This document shows positions 27,090 through 35,044 of a stretch of DNA of 64,000 bases, one piece after another; positions within the stretch are counted from its first letter, which is position 1; each line of letters begins with the position of its first letter. Under the pieces are notes generated by a model. The model made no database searches. It saw only the letters and a list, made by a program, of their open reading frames with translations, and was not told the origin of the DNA. This stretch comes from JAUMBM01 sp964441755 (GTDB taxonomy: Bacteria; Bacteroidota; Bacteroidia; Chitinophagales; Saprospiraceae), in NCBI GenBank assembly GCA_964441755.1, contig CAYTVG010000017.1, positions 12,135 to 76,134 on the forward strand. The letters are read 5' to 3'. A program made the translations under genes and the position numbers.

Positions 27090-27452
27090 TTATTTCTTTT
27101 TCAAAGTATTTTCTTCGATTCGAAAGCGGATTATGTCCGCTATCAACGCCCAGGGCATAGGCTCCTTCAGCGGAAACTGCACAGACCCCTTGCCCTGCTT
27201 GTAAGCAGCCAGCGCTTCTGTAAAATGACTATGGGCTGAGGGCAGCGCATACAAACCCAGATGATGCGCATACCCTGCAAAATACACCAACGGCCGCCCG
27301 TATAGCTTATAGGCCGGCATGCCGTAAGCCATAGACTCGACCGCCTCCGGCGCCAGTTCCCGGATCAGTTGCCGAAGCTGCAGCAGCCGAAGCTGCAGTT
27401 CGCCCGAGAAACCGTTTATGTACACATCCACCTCAGGATGATCAGCTGACAT
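27090..27452 (-). CDS. DUF1801 (YdhG-like) domain protein
   Basis: 120 residues with the DUF1801 pattern: LRQLIRELAPEAVESMAYGM, PAYKLYGRPLVYFAGYAHHL, GLYALPSA and GKGSVQFPLKEPMPWALIAD. Members are small cytoplasmic proteins sometimes annotated as iron chaperones on the basis of the frataxin-like fold of YdhG. The function here is unproven. It is divergent from the hydrolase gene at 27575. Confidence 0.9.
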   Translation of the reverse strand: MSADHPEVDVYINGFSGELQLRLLQLRQLIRELAPEAVESMAYGMPAYKLYGRPLVYFAGYAHHLGLYALPSAHSHFTEALAAYKQGKGSVQFPLKEPMPWALIADIIRFRIEENTLKKK

Positions 27453-27574
27453 TCTGTACTTTTTTGATTAACCAACAGCACAAATTTGCTACTTATCTGT
27501 TAATTTTTGTTTACCCCCACGAAAATATCCCCCAAGCAGCTGATTTACACCTATATTTACAGCAAAAGCACTTT

Positions 27575-28522
27575 ATGGAAGCAACTGCTATCATTGCCCG
27601 TAATGTCCTCTCTGCGCTGGGCAGCCTGCTTTTTCTCACTGCCCTCCTCTTCACCCGCTGCGACCGCAGCCCGGCCTCTTTGCAAGCCGACTACGCACCG
27701 CCCCCTTCGGCCTTCCTCGACCTCATGGGTATGCAGGTGCACTACCGCGATCAGGGCAAGACCACCGACAGCCTACCTTTGGTCCTCCTCCACGGCACCG
27801 GCGCCAGTCTGCACACCTTCGACGCCTGGGTCGAAGACCTGCAGCGCGACCGCCGCATACTTCGTATGGACCTGCCCGCTTTCGGGCTTACCGGCCCCTT
27901 CCCCGACGGCGACTACAGCATTGACCACTACCTGCGCTTTGTCGACAGTTTTTTGCTGGCCACCGGCGTTGAGCGCTGTATACTGGGCGGTAACTCCCTG
28001 GGCGGCAACATCGCCTGGCGCTACGCCGCCCGCTATCCCGACAAAGTGGCCCGGCTGGTGCTGATAGACCCTGCCGGTTACCCGCTCCAATCGGAGAATG
28101 TCCCCCTCGCCTTCACCCTGGCCCGCACCCCCCTCATCAAAGAGCTCGTTCCCTTCCTCAGTCCCCGCTTCATCATTGCCGCCAGCGTAGAGAACGTATA
28201 CGCCGATCCCGCCAAAGTGACCGACGCACTGATTGACCGCTACTACGAACTCAGCCTGCGCGAAGGCAACCGCCGTGCTTTTGTCGACCGCCTCAACGCG
28301 CAGTCCGACGCCCAGCCCACTGAGCAGCTCAGGTCGATCCGGCAGCCGACCCTCATCCTGTGGGGGCAGGAAGACCGGCTCATCCCCGTCGCCTATGCCC
28401 GCCGCTTCGCCGAAGACCTGCCCAACGATCAGGTCCACATACTGCCCGGCAGTGGCCATGTGCCCATGGAAGAAAGCCCCGCAGAGAGTCTGCTGCCGCT
28501 ACGGGCTTTTTTGGAAAAATGA
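27575..28522 (+). CDS. Alpha/beta hydrolase lipoprotein
   Basis: 315 residues from ATG 27575, chosen because it directly precedes a lipoprotein signal (LFLTALLFTRC). The frame upstream to 27464 has no signal-like features. The fold signature is complete: LVLLHGTGASLHTFDAW, nucleophile Ser in LGGNSLGGNIAWRYAARYP, Asp in LWGQEDRLIP and His in GSGHVPMEESP. It resembles hydrolases of the haloalkane dehalogenase or meta-cleavage hydrolase group. The substrate is unknown, and the anchor places it at the membrane facing the periplasm. Confidence 0.88.
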   Translation: MEATAIIARNVLSALGSLLFLTALLFTRCDRSPASLQADYAPPPSAFLDLMGMQVHYRDQGKTTDSLPLVLLHGTGASLHTFDAWVEDLQRDRRILRMDLPAFGLTGPFPDGDYSIDHYLRFVDSFLLATGVERCILGGNSLGGNIAWRYAARYPDKVARLVLIDPAGYPLQSENVPLAFTLARTPLIKELVPFLSPRFIIAASVENVYADPAKVTDALIDRYYELSLREGNRRAFVDRLNAQSDAQPTEQLRSIRQPTLILWGQEDRLIPVAYARRFAEDLPNDQVHILPGSGHVPMEESPAESLLPLRAFLEK

Positions 28523-28849
28523 GCCTGTCGCTGCTGCGCAGGCTTGCGGGGGGATTTTTGAAAAAACATCCCCAGCCCCTGATGCCCCGGGGGATATTTC
28601 TTGTAAAAAACATCCCCCGGAATTTTTTCGGGCTGCGGTGCAGCCCACAGCCCCAAAGAAAGGACTACACAAACGCAATTCAAATACAAGAATGCCCCTC
28701 AATACATACCTATTGGTAGCATACCCTCTCTGGTAGTAAATACATAAGACGGCAATTACATGGAATCTTGCAGGCAATCCCTTACCTTGCGAGCCAATCA
28801 AGTCCGCGCTGCAGGCACGCAGCGGGATAACTATCTAAACGCAGACAAC
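28523..28849. other. Gene-free stretch with hairpins
   Basis: It contains a hairpin at about 28550-28574 (GGGGATTTTT facing ACATCCCC) and the terminator at 28587-28628. The remainder up to 28849 holds the upstream region of the next gene, and no further gene is supported. Confidence 0.5.
28587..28628 (+). terminator. Terminator after the hydrolase lipoprotein
   Basis: CCGGGGGAT and ATCCCCCGG form a perfect 9-bp stem around a 16-nt loop, followed by AATTTTTT. Confidence 0.6.
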
Positions 28850-30526
28850 ATGCAAAAAAATTCTTCTTTGACAGCCACGCTGGGCTGCCTGCTCGCTCTG
28901 CTCCTAAGCTACCCCACGAGCAGCTATGCGCAATGGACCGATGACACAGCGCAGAATACCCTCCTCGCCAATCGGACGGCGCCCGACCTCAAAATACTGC
29001 CAGGGCCCGACGGCAGCACCTACATGGCTTTCTGGAACGAGCGGCCGGCACCGCAAAACTATGAGCTTCGCCTGCAGAAAGTAGACTCAGCCGGCATCGT
29101 GCAATGGGGGCAGGACGGCATGCTGATCGACGCGAGCACGCCCATGAGCACCTTTCTCGTCACCTGGGATATGAAGGCCGACCGCGCCGGCAACCTCTAT
29201 ATAGGCATCACCGGTACCGGCAGCGGCAACCCTGCCGTGGTGCACAAAATCACTCCCCAGGCAACGCAGCCCTGGGGACCTGCCGGAATAACCGTCGGCA
29301 GCGGCTACGACCTCAAGCTGCTGCCCCTGTCCAACGGAGAGCTGGTCGTCAGCTACCTGCCGGGCAGTCAGGCACACCTCCGCAAACTCACGGCCGACGG
29401 CCAGCAGGCCTGGGCCGATCCCCTCATCATAACACCCGTCGGCAACGGCCGCACCCTGGGCGGCGAACTCGTTGAAATCTCCGGTAATCGCTTCGAGCTC
29501 ATCTTCTATGTGCAGCCCAGCTTTTCGCCCTACGGACCTGCCTACGCGCAGTGCTACAACTTTGACGCGCAGCCACAATGGCCCGCGCCGCTACCCCTGT
29601 CGCAGGGCCGCAGCCTGCGCACCAACGCCCGCTATGCCGTCTGCCAGTCGGCCGATACCACCTATTTTGGCTTTTCGGCCTCGCAGGGACTCAACATCCA
29701 GTCCTACCTCCAGCGCATCAATCCCGACGGCAGCACCCCCTGGGGCAATACCGGCCTGGATTTTGCCAACCAGTCGACCCTCTACGAGCGCGATGTCCGC
29801 ATTGCCATCGAACAAGGCAGCCCCTACCTGTGGGCCGTCGCAGAAATGACCAGCAGCAGCCAGAACAGTCTGGGTGAGTGGGTGCAAAAAGTTGAACTCA
29901 GCAGCGGCCAGCGCCTGCTGGGCCCTGACGGACGCGAGGTTTTTGCGGTCACCTCCGACCGTGCGCACAAAGGAGAGCTGTGCGTTGTCGACGACCGCCC
30001 TGCTTTCCTCATCACCGACGGCATCGGCAATGGCACCAATCCGCTGCCCCTGCTGCTGGTTGCCCTCGACTCCGTCGGTCAGCTCGACCCGGCGACAGGC
30101 CTGCTGCCGGTGGCCACCAACCCGCAAGGCATCAAAGACCGTATGCAGTTGCGCGACATCACGGCCGACGGCTACGCGATTGCCGTCTGGACAGAAAACC
30201 GCGGCAGCGGCTCCCTGCCCTATGCCCAGCGCATCCGGCTGGTCGACCAGGTGTCGGCCGTCGGCTCTCCCCTGCCGGCAGCAACGCTGCACGCCTGGCC
30301 GGTGCCCAGCCGCGGCGAAGTATTTGTGCGCCTGCCCGACAGGGCGCGGGCGCCCGTGCAGCTGCGACTGCTGGACGCAGCCGGCAGGCCGCTGCTGCAG
30401 CAATCAGGCCTTTTCCCCGATGCCGACCAGCAGCTTTCGCTCGATCTGCGGGGCCTGCCGCAGGGCGTATATTTCCTGCTGGTAGAAGGTGTAGGCTACT
30501 GCCGGGTGGTTTTGCTCAATGACTAA
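28850..30526 (+). CDS. T9SS-secreted beta-propeller-like protein
   Basis: 558 residues from ATG 28850 (MQKNSSLTATLG), which starts a clean signal peptide (LLALLLSYPTSSYAQ). The 30 residues upstream in frame lack such features. The body has repeated beta-rich units of the type LKILPGPDGSTYMAFWNER and LKLLPLSNGELVVSYLPG, suggesting a propeller. The C-terminus has WPVPSRGEVFVRLP, a beta-sandwich, and RGLPQGVYFLLVEG, the type A T9SS sorting domain. It is probably surface-attached, with function unknown. It stands alone between two palindromes. Confidence 0.8.
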   Translation: MQKNSSLTATLGCLLALLLSYPTSSYAQWTDDTAQNTLLANRTAPDLKILPGPDGSTYMAFWNERPAPQNYELRLQKVDSAGIVQWGQDGMLIDASTPMSTFLVTWDMKADRAGNLYIGITGTGSGNPAVVHKITPQATQPWGPAGITVGSGYDLKLLPLSNGELVVSYLPGSQAHLRKLTADGQQAWADPLIITPVGNGRTLGGELVEISGNRFELIFYVQPSFSPYGPAYAQCYNFDAQPQWPAPLPLSQGRSLRTNARYAVCQSADTTYFGFSASQGLNIQSYLQRINPDGSTPWGNTGLDFANQSTLYERDVRIAIEQGSPYLWAVAEMTSSSQNSLGEWVQKVELSSGQRLLGPDGREVFAVTSDRAHKGELCVVDDRPAFLITDGIGNGTNPLPLLLVALDSVGQLDPATGLLPVATNPQGIKDRMQLRDITADGYAIAVWTENRGSGSLPYAQRIRLVDQVSAVGSPLPAATLHAWPVPSRGEVFVRLPDRARAPVQLRLLDAAGRPLLQQSGLFPDADQQLSLDLRGLPQGVYFLLVEGVGYCRVVLLND

Positions 30527-30885
30527 GCAGTATCGAATTTTCATTGCTTTGGGCGCTGCCCAAAGCAATGAAAACACCTGCATCAATTAACCCCACTGGC
30601 TTTTCCGGACAATACACGGCGGCGGCTGACGCCCCCTTCCTCTCCATTTACATCTTCCGGAAGCCCATTTGTATGTTTATATGCACATTCTGTAAACTAA
30701 TTAGCCGGCAATTTATTAACTTTATAGCGCCGAAATGGCCACAGCGCGCACCGCTGCCGCTGTGCTGCGGCAATTTTTATTTGGTAAAAGCAGCCAAAGC
30801 GGCCTGAGAGCCTGCGGGCGGCTTTTTCTGTAAAAAACCTGCCCTGCAGGGGCGGACCATAACCGTTCATACATACGAGAATACC
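30527..30885. other. Gene-free stretch upstream of the molybdenum hydroxylase operon
   Basis: It contains the palindrome at 30541-30571, an AT-rich segment around 30670-30730 that could hold a promoter, and GC-rich inverted segments near 30800-30860. No consensus promoter or gene is supported. Confidence 0.45.
30541..30571. repeat. Gene-end palindrome without T tract
   Basis: TCATTGCTTTGGGC-GCT-GCCCAAAGCAATGA is a perfect 14-bp stem with a 3-nt loop, 15 bp after the T9SS gene stop. Neither side has a run of T, so it is not a textbook terminator. It belongs to a class of similar palindromes seen at several gene ends here. Confidence 0.7.
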
Positions 30886-31344
30886 ATGGCAACTTTCAAT
30901 CTAAACATCAACGGAAAGCAACAACAGGTAGACGTTGACCCCGCGACGCCCATGCTGTGGGTGTTGCGCGACCAGCTAGGCCTGGTGGGCACTAAGTACG
31001 GCTGCGGTGTCGCCATGTGCGGTGCCTGCACCATCCACCTGGGCGGTGTTGCTGTGCGCGCCTGCCAGCTGCCCGTGTCGCAGGTGGGCCGGCAGCCCAT
31101 CACGACCATCGAAGGACTGTCGGAGCAGGGTGACCACCCGGTGCAGCAGGCGTGGCTCGAGCACGACGTGCCGCAGTGCGGCTATTGTCAGGCGGGGCAG
31201 ATCATGAATGCGGCGGCTTTGCTCGAAGCCAATCCGAGCCCTACGGACGAGGAGATAGAAGCTGCCATGAACGGCAACCTCTGTCGCTGCGGCACTTACA
31301 CCCGCATCAAAGCTGCCATCAAAACGGCGGCAGCCCATCGGTAA
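30886..31344 (+). CDS. (2Fe-2S)-binding subunit of an aldehyde/isoquinoline-type molybdenum hydroxylase
   Basis: 152 residues, the standard size for the small subunit (IorA/CoxS type). The plant-ferredoxin cluster uses C40, C45, C48 and C60 (GTKYGCGVAMCGACTIHLGG). The second cluster uses C98, C101, C133 and C135 (QCGYCQAGQ and NLCRCGTYTR). It passes electrons from the molybdopterin subunit encoded 33 bp downstream. There is no FAD subunit gene, which matches the two-subunit IorAB-like enzymes. The electron acceptor is unknown. Confidence 0.95.
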   Translation: MATFNLNINGKQQQVDVDPATPMLWVLRDQLGLVGTKYGCGVAMCGACTIHLGGVAVRACQLPVSQVGRQPITTIEGLSEQGDHPVQQAWLEHDVPQCGYCQAGQIMNAAALLEANPSPTDEEIEAAMNGNLCRCGTYTRIKAAIKTAAAHR

Positions 31345-31377
31345 CAGCCTTTTGTTTTACCAAGCAATCCAAACAAC

Positions 31378-33630
31378 ATGACAATCGTAAAGACAACATA
31401 CGGGCGGCGTTCTTTTTTGAAAACCATGACCATGGCCGGCGGCGGCATGATGCTGGGCTTCAGCTGGCTGGCTTCCTGCCAGTCCAAGCCCGAAGAGGTG
31501 CTCAGCATGCCTAAGGAGTGGTTTGACATCAACGGCTTCCTCAAGATTGGCGAAAACGGCGTGGTCACCATCATGTCGCCCAATCCGGAAATCGGGCAGA
31601 ATGTGAAGACTTCCATGCCCATGATCGTGGCGGAAGAGCTGGATGTAGACTGGAAAGACGTAATCGTTGAGCAGGCGCCGCTCAACACGGCTGTTTTTAC
31701 CCGCCAGCTGGCGGGCGGCAGCCAGTCTATCCGCCAGGGATGGGAAGGCCTGCGCATGGCAGGCGCCGGCGCCCGCCACATGCTGTGTGCGGCAGCTGCC
31801 CAGGCCTGGCAGGTGCCCGTGGAAGAGGTGACGACAGAAGCCGGCCGTTTGTACCACAAGCCTAGCGGCAAGTCAGCAAGCTATGGGGAGATGGCTTCAG
31901 CAGCAGCCCTGCTGGAGGCGCCTAAGGAGGTACAGCTCAAAGAGATTGAAGATTTCAAAATCATCGGCACCTCCCGTAAAAATGTCGACGGCCGGAAGAT
32001 CGTCACGGGCCAGCCGCTGTTTGGGCTCGACTACCAGCGCGAGGGTATGCTCATTGCCATGGTCACCCATGCGCCCGCCTTCGGCCTGCGGCTCAAGTCG
32101 GTCGACGACAGCGCCGCCCGCGCTATGCCGGGCGTGCGGGATGTATTTACCATCAACACCTACGACAACGACTTCGGGCGCGCCTTTACCGACACCACCG
32201 CTTTCACGGAGCTGGTGGTCGTGGTGGGCAACAGCACCTGGGAGGTGATGCAGGCCAAGAAAGCGCTCCGCATTGAGTGGGAGCCTTTTGAAGAATATGA
32301 AATCACTTTTGCCAATGCGCAGGGTGAAAAGACTGCTAAAAAAGTGCCGGCGGGGCTGGAAAATACAGCCACCCATTTTTCCAAAATGGCGGAGCTGGGA
32401 AGCCAGGCGGCCAGGGTGGTGCGGCGCGACGGCGACCCGGAGGCCGCCTTCCGGCGGGCAGCGCAGGTGCTGGAGCGCAGCTACTCAGCACCCTTCCTGG
32501 CGCACAGTCCGCTCGAGCCTATGAACTTTTTTGCCCATGTGACGGCCGACAAGGCCGAGCTGGTGGGGCCGATACAGACGCCCGAGTTTATGGAAAAAAG
32601 CGTGGCGGCCCGGCTGGGCCTGCCGCTGGAAAAGATAGATATACAGATGACGCGGCAGGGCGGCGGCTTCGGGCGGCGGCTTTATGGCCACTTCGTGATG
32701 GAGGCGGCGGTGATTTCTCAAAAAATGAACGCCCCTATCAAGCTGGTTTACAGTCGGGAAGATGACATGACCTACGGCATCTACCGCCCGGCCTACCACG
32801 CTACCTACCGCGCTGCTTTTGACGAAAACAAAAATCTCATTGGCTTCCATGTGCGGGCCGGCGGGGTGCCAGAGAGTCCGCTGGCGGCCAACCGCTTTCC
32901 GGCGGGGGCCGTGGACAACTACCTGGCGGAGGACTGGTCGATTGAGTCCAACATCACCGTGGGGGCTTTCCGGGCACCGCGCTCCAACTTCATTGCGGGC
33001 GCTGAGCAGGCTTTCCTCGATGAGGTGGCTGAGCACATGGGCAAGGACCCGATCGAGCTGCGGCTCGAGCTGCTGGAGCGTGTGCAGACCAAGCCGGTAG
33101 GCGCTGAAAATGATTACGATGCAGCCCGCTATGCGGGCGTGCTGAAGCTGGTGCGCGACAAGTCTGGCTGGGCGAAGCCGCCGGCTAAGGTGCACCGGGG
33201 CGTGGCGGCTTATTTTTGCCACAATACCTATGTCGCGCAGGTGATGGACATGACGATCGACAATGGCAAGCCTGTGATTGACAAGGTGTACTGTGCGGTG
33301 GACTGCGGACTGGTGGTCAACCCCATTGCTGCTGCCAACTTGTCGGAAGGGGGTGTGGTCGATGGTATCGGGCATGCCATGTACAGTGCCATCACGTTTA
33401 AGGAAGGGGTGCCGGAACAGACCAACTTCGACAAATACCGCCTCATACGGCACAGCGAAGCGCCCAAGGCCATTGAGGTGCATTTTGTCGACAGTAAGGA
33501 AAATCCTACCGGTCTGGGCGAGCCCCTCAATCCGCCGGTCATAGGTGCGCTCGCCAATGCGCTGTACCGGGCTACCGGCAAGCGTTTCTACCACCAGCCA
33601 TTTTTTGGTGAGAAGCAGTTGCCGGGCTAG
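31378..33630 (+). CDS. Molybdopterin-binding subunit, xanthine dehydrogenase family (IorB-like), Tat-exported
   Basis: 750 residues. The Tat signal (GRRSFLKTMTMAGGGMMLGF, then SWLASC) also has a possible lipobox, so the enzyme likely works in the periplasm. Molybdenum-cofactor segments include GGGFGRRLYGHFVMEAA, GAFRAPRSN and the C-terminal GLGEPLNPPVIGALANAL holding the catalytic Glu. IGQNVKTSMPMIVAEELDVD and GQPLFGLDYQREGMLIAMVT mark the aldehyde-oxidase-type domains. It probably oxidises aldehydes or N-heterocycles, but the substrate cannot be read from sequence. It forms an operon with the 2Fe-2S subunit and XdhC. Confidence 0.95.
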   Translation: MTIVKTTYGRRSFLKTMTMAGGGMMLGFSWLASCQSKPEEVLSMPKEWFDINGFLKIGENGVVTIMSPNPEIGQNVKTSMPMIVAEELDVDWKDVIVEQAPLNTAVFTRQLAGGSQSIRQGWEGLRMAGAGARHMLCAAAAQAWQVPVEEVTTEAGRLYHKPSGKSASYGEMASAAALLEAPKEVQLKEIEDFKIIGTSRKNVDGRKIVTGQPLFGLDYQREGMLIAMVTHAPAFGLRLKSVDDSAARAMPGVRDVFTINTYDNDFGRAFTDTTAFTELVVVVGNSTWEVMQAKKALRIEWEPFEEYEITFANAQGEKTAKKVPAGLENTATHFSKMAELGSQAARVVRRDGDPEAAFRRAAQVLERSYSAPFLAHSPLEPMNFFAHVTADKAELVGPIQTPEFMEKSVAARLGLPLEKIDIQMTRQGGGFGRRLYGHFVMEAAVISQKMNAPIKLVYSREDDMTYGIYRPAYHATYRAAFDENKNLIGFHVRAGGVPESPLAANRFPAGAVDNYLAEDWSIESNITVGAFRAPRSNFIAGAEQAFLDEVAEHMGKDPIELRLELLERVQTKPVGAENDYDAARYAGVLKLVRDKSGWAKPPAKVHRGVAAYFCHNTYVAQVMDMTIDNGKPVIDKVYCAVDCGLVVNPIAAANLSEGGVVDGIGHAMYSAITFKEGVPEQTNFDKYRLIRHSEAPKAIEVHFVDSKENPTGLGEPLNPPVIGALANALYRATGKRFYHQPFFGEKQLPG

Positions 33631-33673
33631 TGAGCCGCAGGGGCGGCTCGCGGGCGTGTATGATGGTGTCACC

Positions 33674-33710
33674 CTCAGGAAGGGCCGGCTGGCAGCCGGC
33701 CCTTTCTGAG
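33674..33710. repeat. Gene-end palindrome 1 after the Mo-hydroxylase subunit
   Basis: Positions 33674-33690 pair with 33694-33710 over 17 bp (core AAGGGCCGGCT and AGCCGGCCCTT, one G-T pair) with a 3-nt loop. It stands 44 bp after the stop. A T5 run follows only six bases later, so partial termination before xdhC is possible. Confidence 0.65.
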
Positions 33711-33716
33711 AAAATA

Positions 33717-33747
33717 TTTTTGTCAGCGCCACCGGCGCTGACAAAAA
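33717..33747. repeat. Gene-end palindrome 2 after the Mo-hydroxylase subunit
   Basis: TTTTTGTCAGCGCC-ACC-GGCGCTGACAAAAA is a perfect 14-bp stem. T5 on one side and A5 on the other make it structurally suitable as part of a terminator, yet it sits inside what looks like an operon, 46 bp before the XdhC gene. Confidence 0.65.
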
Positions 33748-33792
33748 CCTCGCCATCTTCTGCCTCATAACATTGTTGATCAGCTTTATACA

Positions 33793-34917
33793 ATGAAAGA
33801 AATCAGGGAAATCACCACCGCCTATGAGCAGGCAGTGGTAGCGGGCAAGCGGGCCGCACTGGCAACCGTCGTGCAGGTCGAGGGCTCTTCGTATCGCCGC
33901 GCAGGCGCCCGCATGCTCATCACCGAAGACGGGCGACTGACCGGCGCCATCAGTGGCGGCTGCCTGGAAGGCGACGCCATGCGCAAAGCGCTGCACGTCA
34001 TCAACGAGCAGCGGCCTATGCTGGTCACCTACGACACCATGGACGAAGACGATGCCACGCTGGGCGTGGGGCTGGGCTGCCAGGGCATCATACAGGTGCT
34101 CATAGAGCCTGTATTGCCGGCCGACCCGCTCAATCCGCTGGCGCTGCTGCGGCAGGCGACTGCCCGCCGGCAGCCGGGCCTGCTGGCTACGGTTTTTTCC
34201 CTCAAAAACCGCCGACAGGCGCAGCCCGGCACGCGGCTGTATGTGGGCGCCGACGGGCAGGCCCTGGGTGGCTTTCCCCTGCCCGGCCTTGCGGGCCGCT
34301 GGCAGGCTGACAGCTCGCTGCTACTGCAAGACCGCCAAAGCCAGTGGGTAGCGCATGAGGAGGGAGATGAAAGCTATGTGATCTTTTACGACTACCTGCA
34401 GCCTTCCGTTTCGCTGGTCATCCTCGGTGCCGGCAACGATGTAATGCCGCTGGCCGACATGGCCGATCTGCTCGGCTGGGAGGTGCGGGTGCTCGACGGC
34501 AGGGCCAACTATGCCCGGGCCGACCGCTTCGCCAGCGCCTGTCAGGTGCTGGTGGCCAGGCCCGAAGAGGTGCTGCAGCACGTAGCCGTCGACGAATGGA
34601 CGGTTTTTGCCCTCATGACGCACAATTACAACTACGATAAGGCTGCGCTGCACGCCTTGTGCCGCCGGCAGGTGCGCTATGTGGCTATGCTGGGCCCCAA
34701 AAAGAAAATCACGCGCATACTGGAGGAGTATGCGGAAGAAGGGCGGCCGCTGTCGGAAGCTGAGCGCGCTATCATCCACAGCCCTGCCGGCCTTGATATC
34801 GGTGCCGAGACTTCGGAGGAAATTGCGCTCTCGATACTGGCTGAAATCAAGGCCTTTTTGAGCGGGAGGCAGTTGCATTCGCTGCGGGATAAGCCTACGG
34901 CTATACATGCGCCTTAG
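33793..34917 (+). CDS. XdhC family molybdenum cofactor maturation protein
   Basis: 374 residues. The N-terminal XdhC/CoxI segment reads GSSYRRAGARMLITEDGRLT and GAISGGCLEGDAM. The C-terminal Rossmann domain has VSLVILGAGNDVMPLADMAD and VRYVAMLGPKKKITRI. XdhC proteins bind and sulfurate the molybdenum cofactor and help insert it into xanthine-dehydrogenase-family enzymes. The partner is expected to be the Mo subunit just upstream. The 162-bp gap contains two strong palindromes, which may lower expression relative to the structural subunits. Confidence 0.94.
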   Translation: MKEIREITTAYEQAVVAGKRAALATVVQVEGSSYRRAGARMLITEDGRLTGAISGGCLEGDAMRKALHVINEQRPMLVTYDTMDEDDATLGVGLGCQGIIQVLIEPVLPADPLNPLALLRQATARRQPGLLATVFSLKNRRQAQPGTRLYVGADGQALGGFPLPGLAGRWQADSSLLLQDRQSQWVAHEEGDESYVIFYDYLQPSVSLVILGAGNDVMPLADMADLLGWEVRVLDGRANYARADRFASACQVLVARPEEVLQHVAVDEWTVFALMTHNYNYDKAALHALCRRQVRYVAMLGPKKKITRILEEYAEEGRPLSEAERAIIHSPAGLDIGAETSEEIALSILAEIKAFLSGRQLHSLRDKPTAIHAP

Positions 34918-34918
34918 G

Positions 34919-35043
34919 GCTTGCATTGGCGGCTGTTGCTGCCAATGCAAGCTTGGCGAGTTGGAGATTTTTTTCAAAAATCTCCAACTATCGCCGCATG
35001 ATTCATGTGTTGGCGGCTCAGGCCGCCAACACATGAATCATGC
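34919..35043. repeat. Three successive gene-end palindromes
   Basis: Three hairpins fill the 127-bp gap between convergent genes. The first is GCTTGCATTGGC with GCCAATGCAAGC (34919-34952, stem extendable to 15 bp). The second is GTTGGAGATTTTT with AAAAATCTCCAAC (34960-34988, 13 bp perfect). The third is a 22-bp perfect stem, 34996-35017 with 35022-35043, loop TCAG, ending just before the stop of the lipase gene. They presumably insulate both transcripts. Confidence 0.8.
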
Positions 35044-35044
35044 A

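Noticed and set aside
29591..30403. 270-codon minus-strand frame
   Set aside because: Antisense to the T9SS protein at 28850, which has a signal peptide and sorting domain. The minus frame has neither.
32485..33996. Open frame of 503 codons on the minus strand
   Set aside because: Antisense to the molybdenum hydroxylase subunit and xdhC, which carry clear family motifs. No coherent protein is encoded on the other strand.
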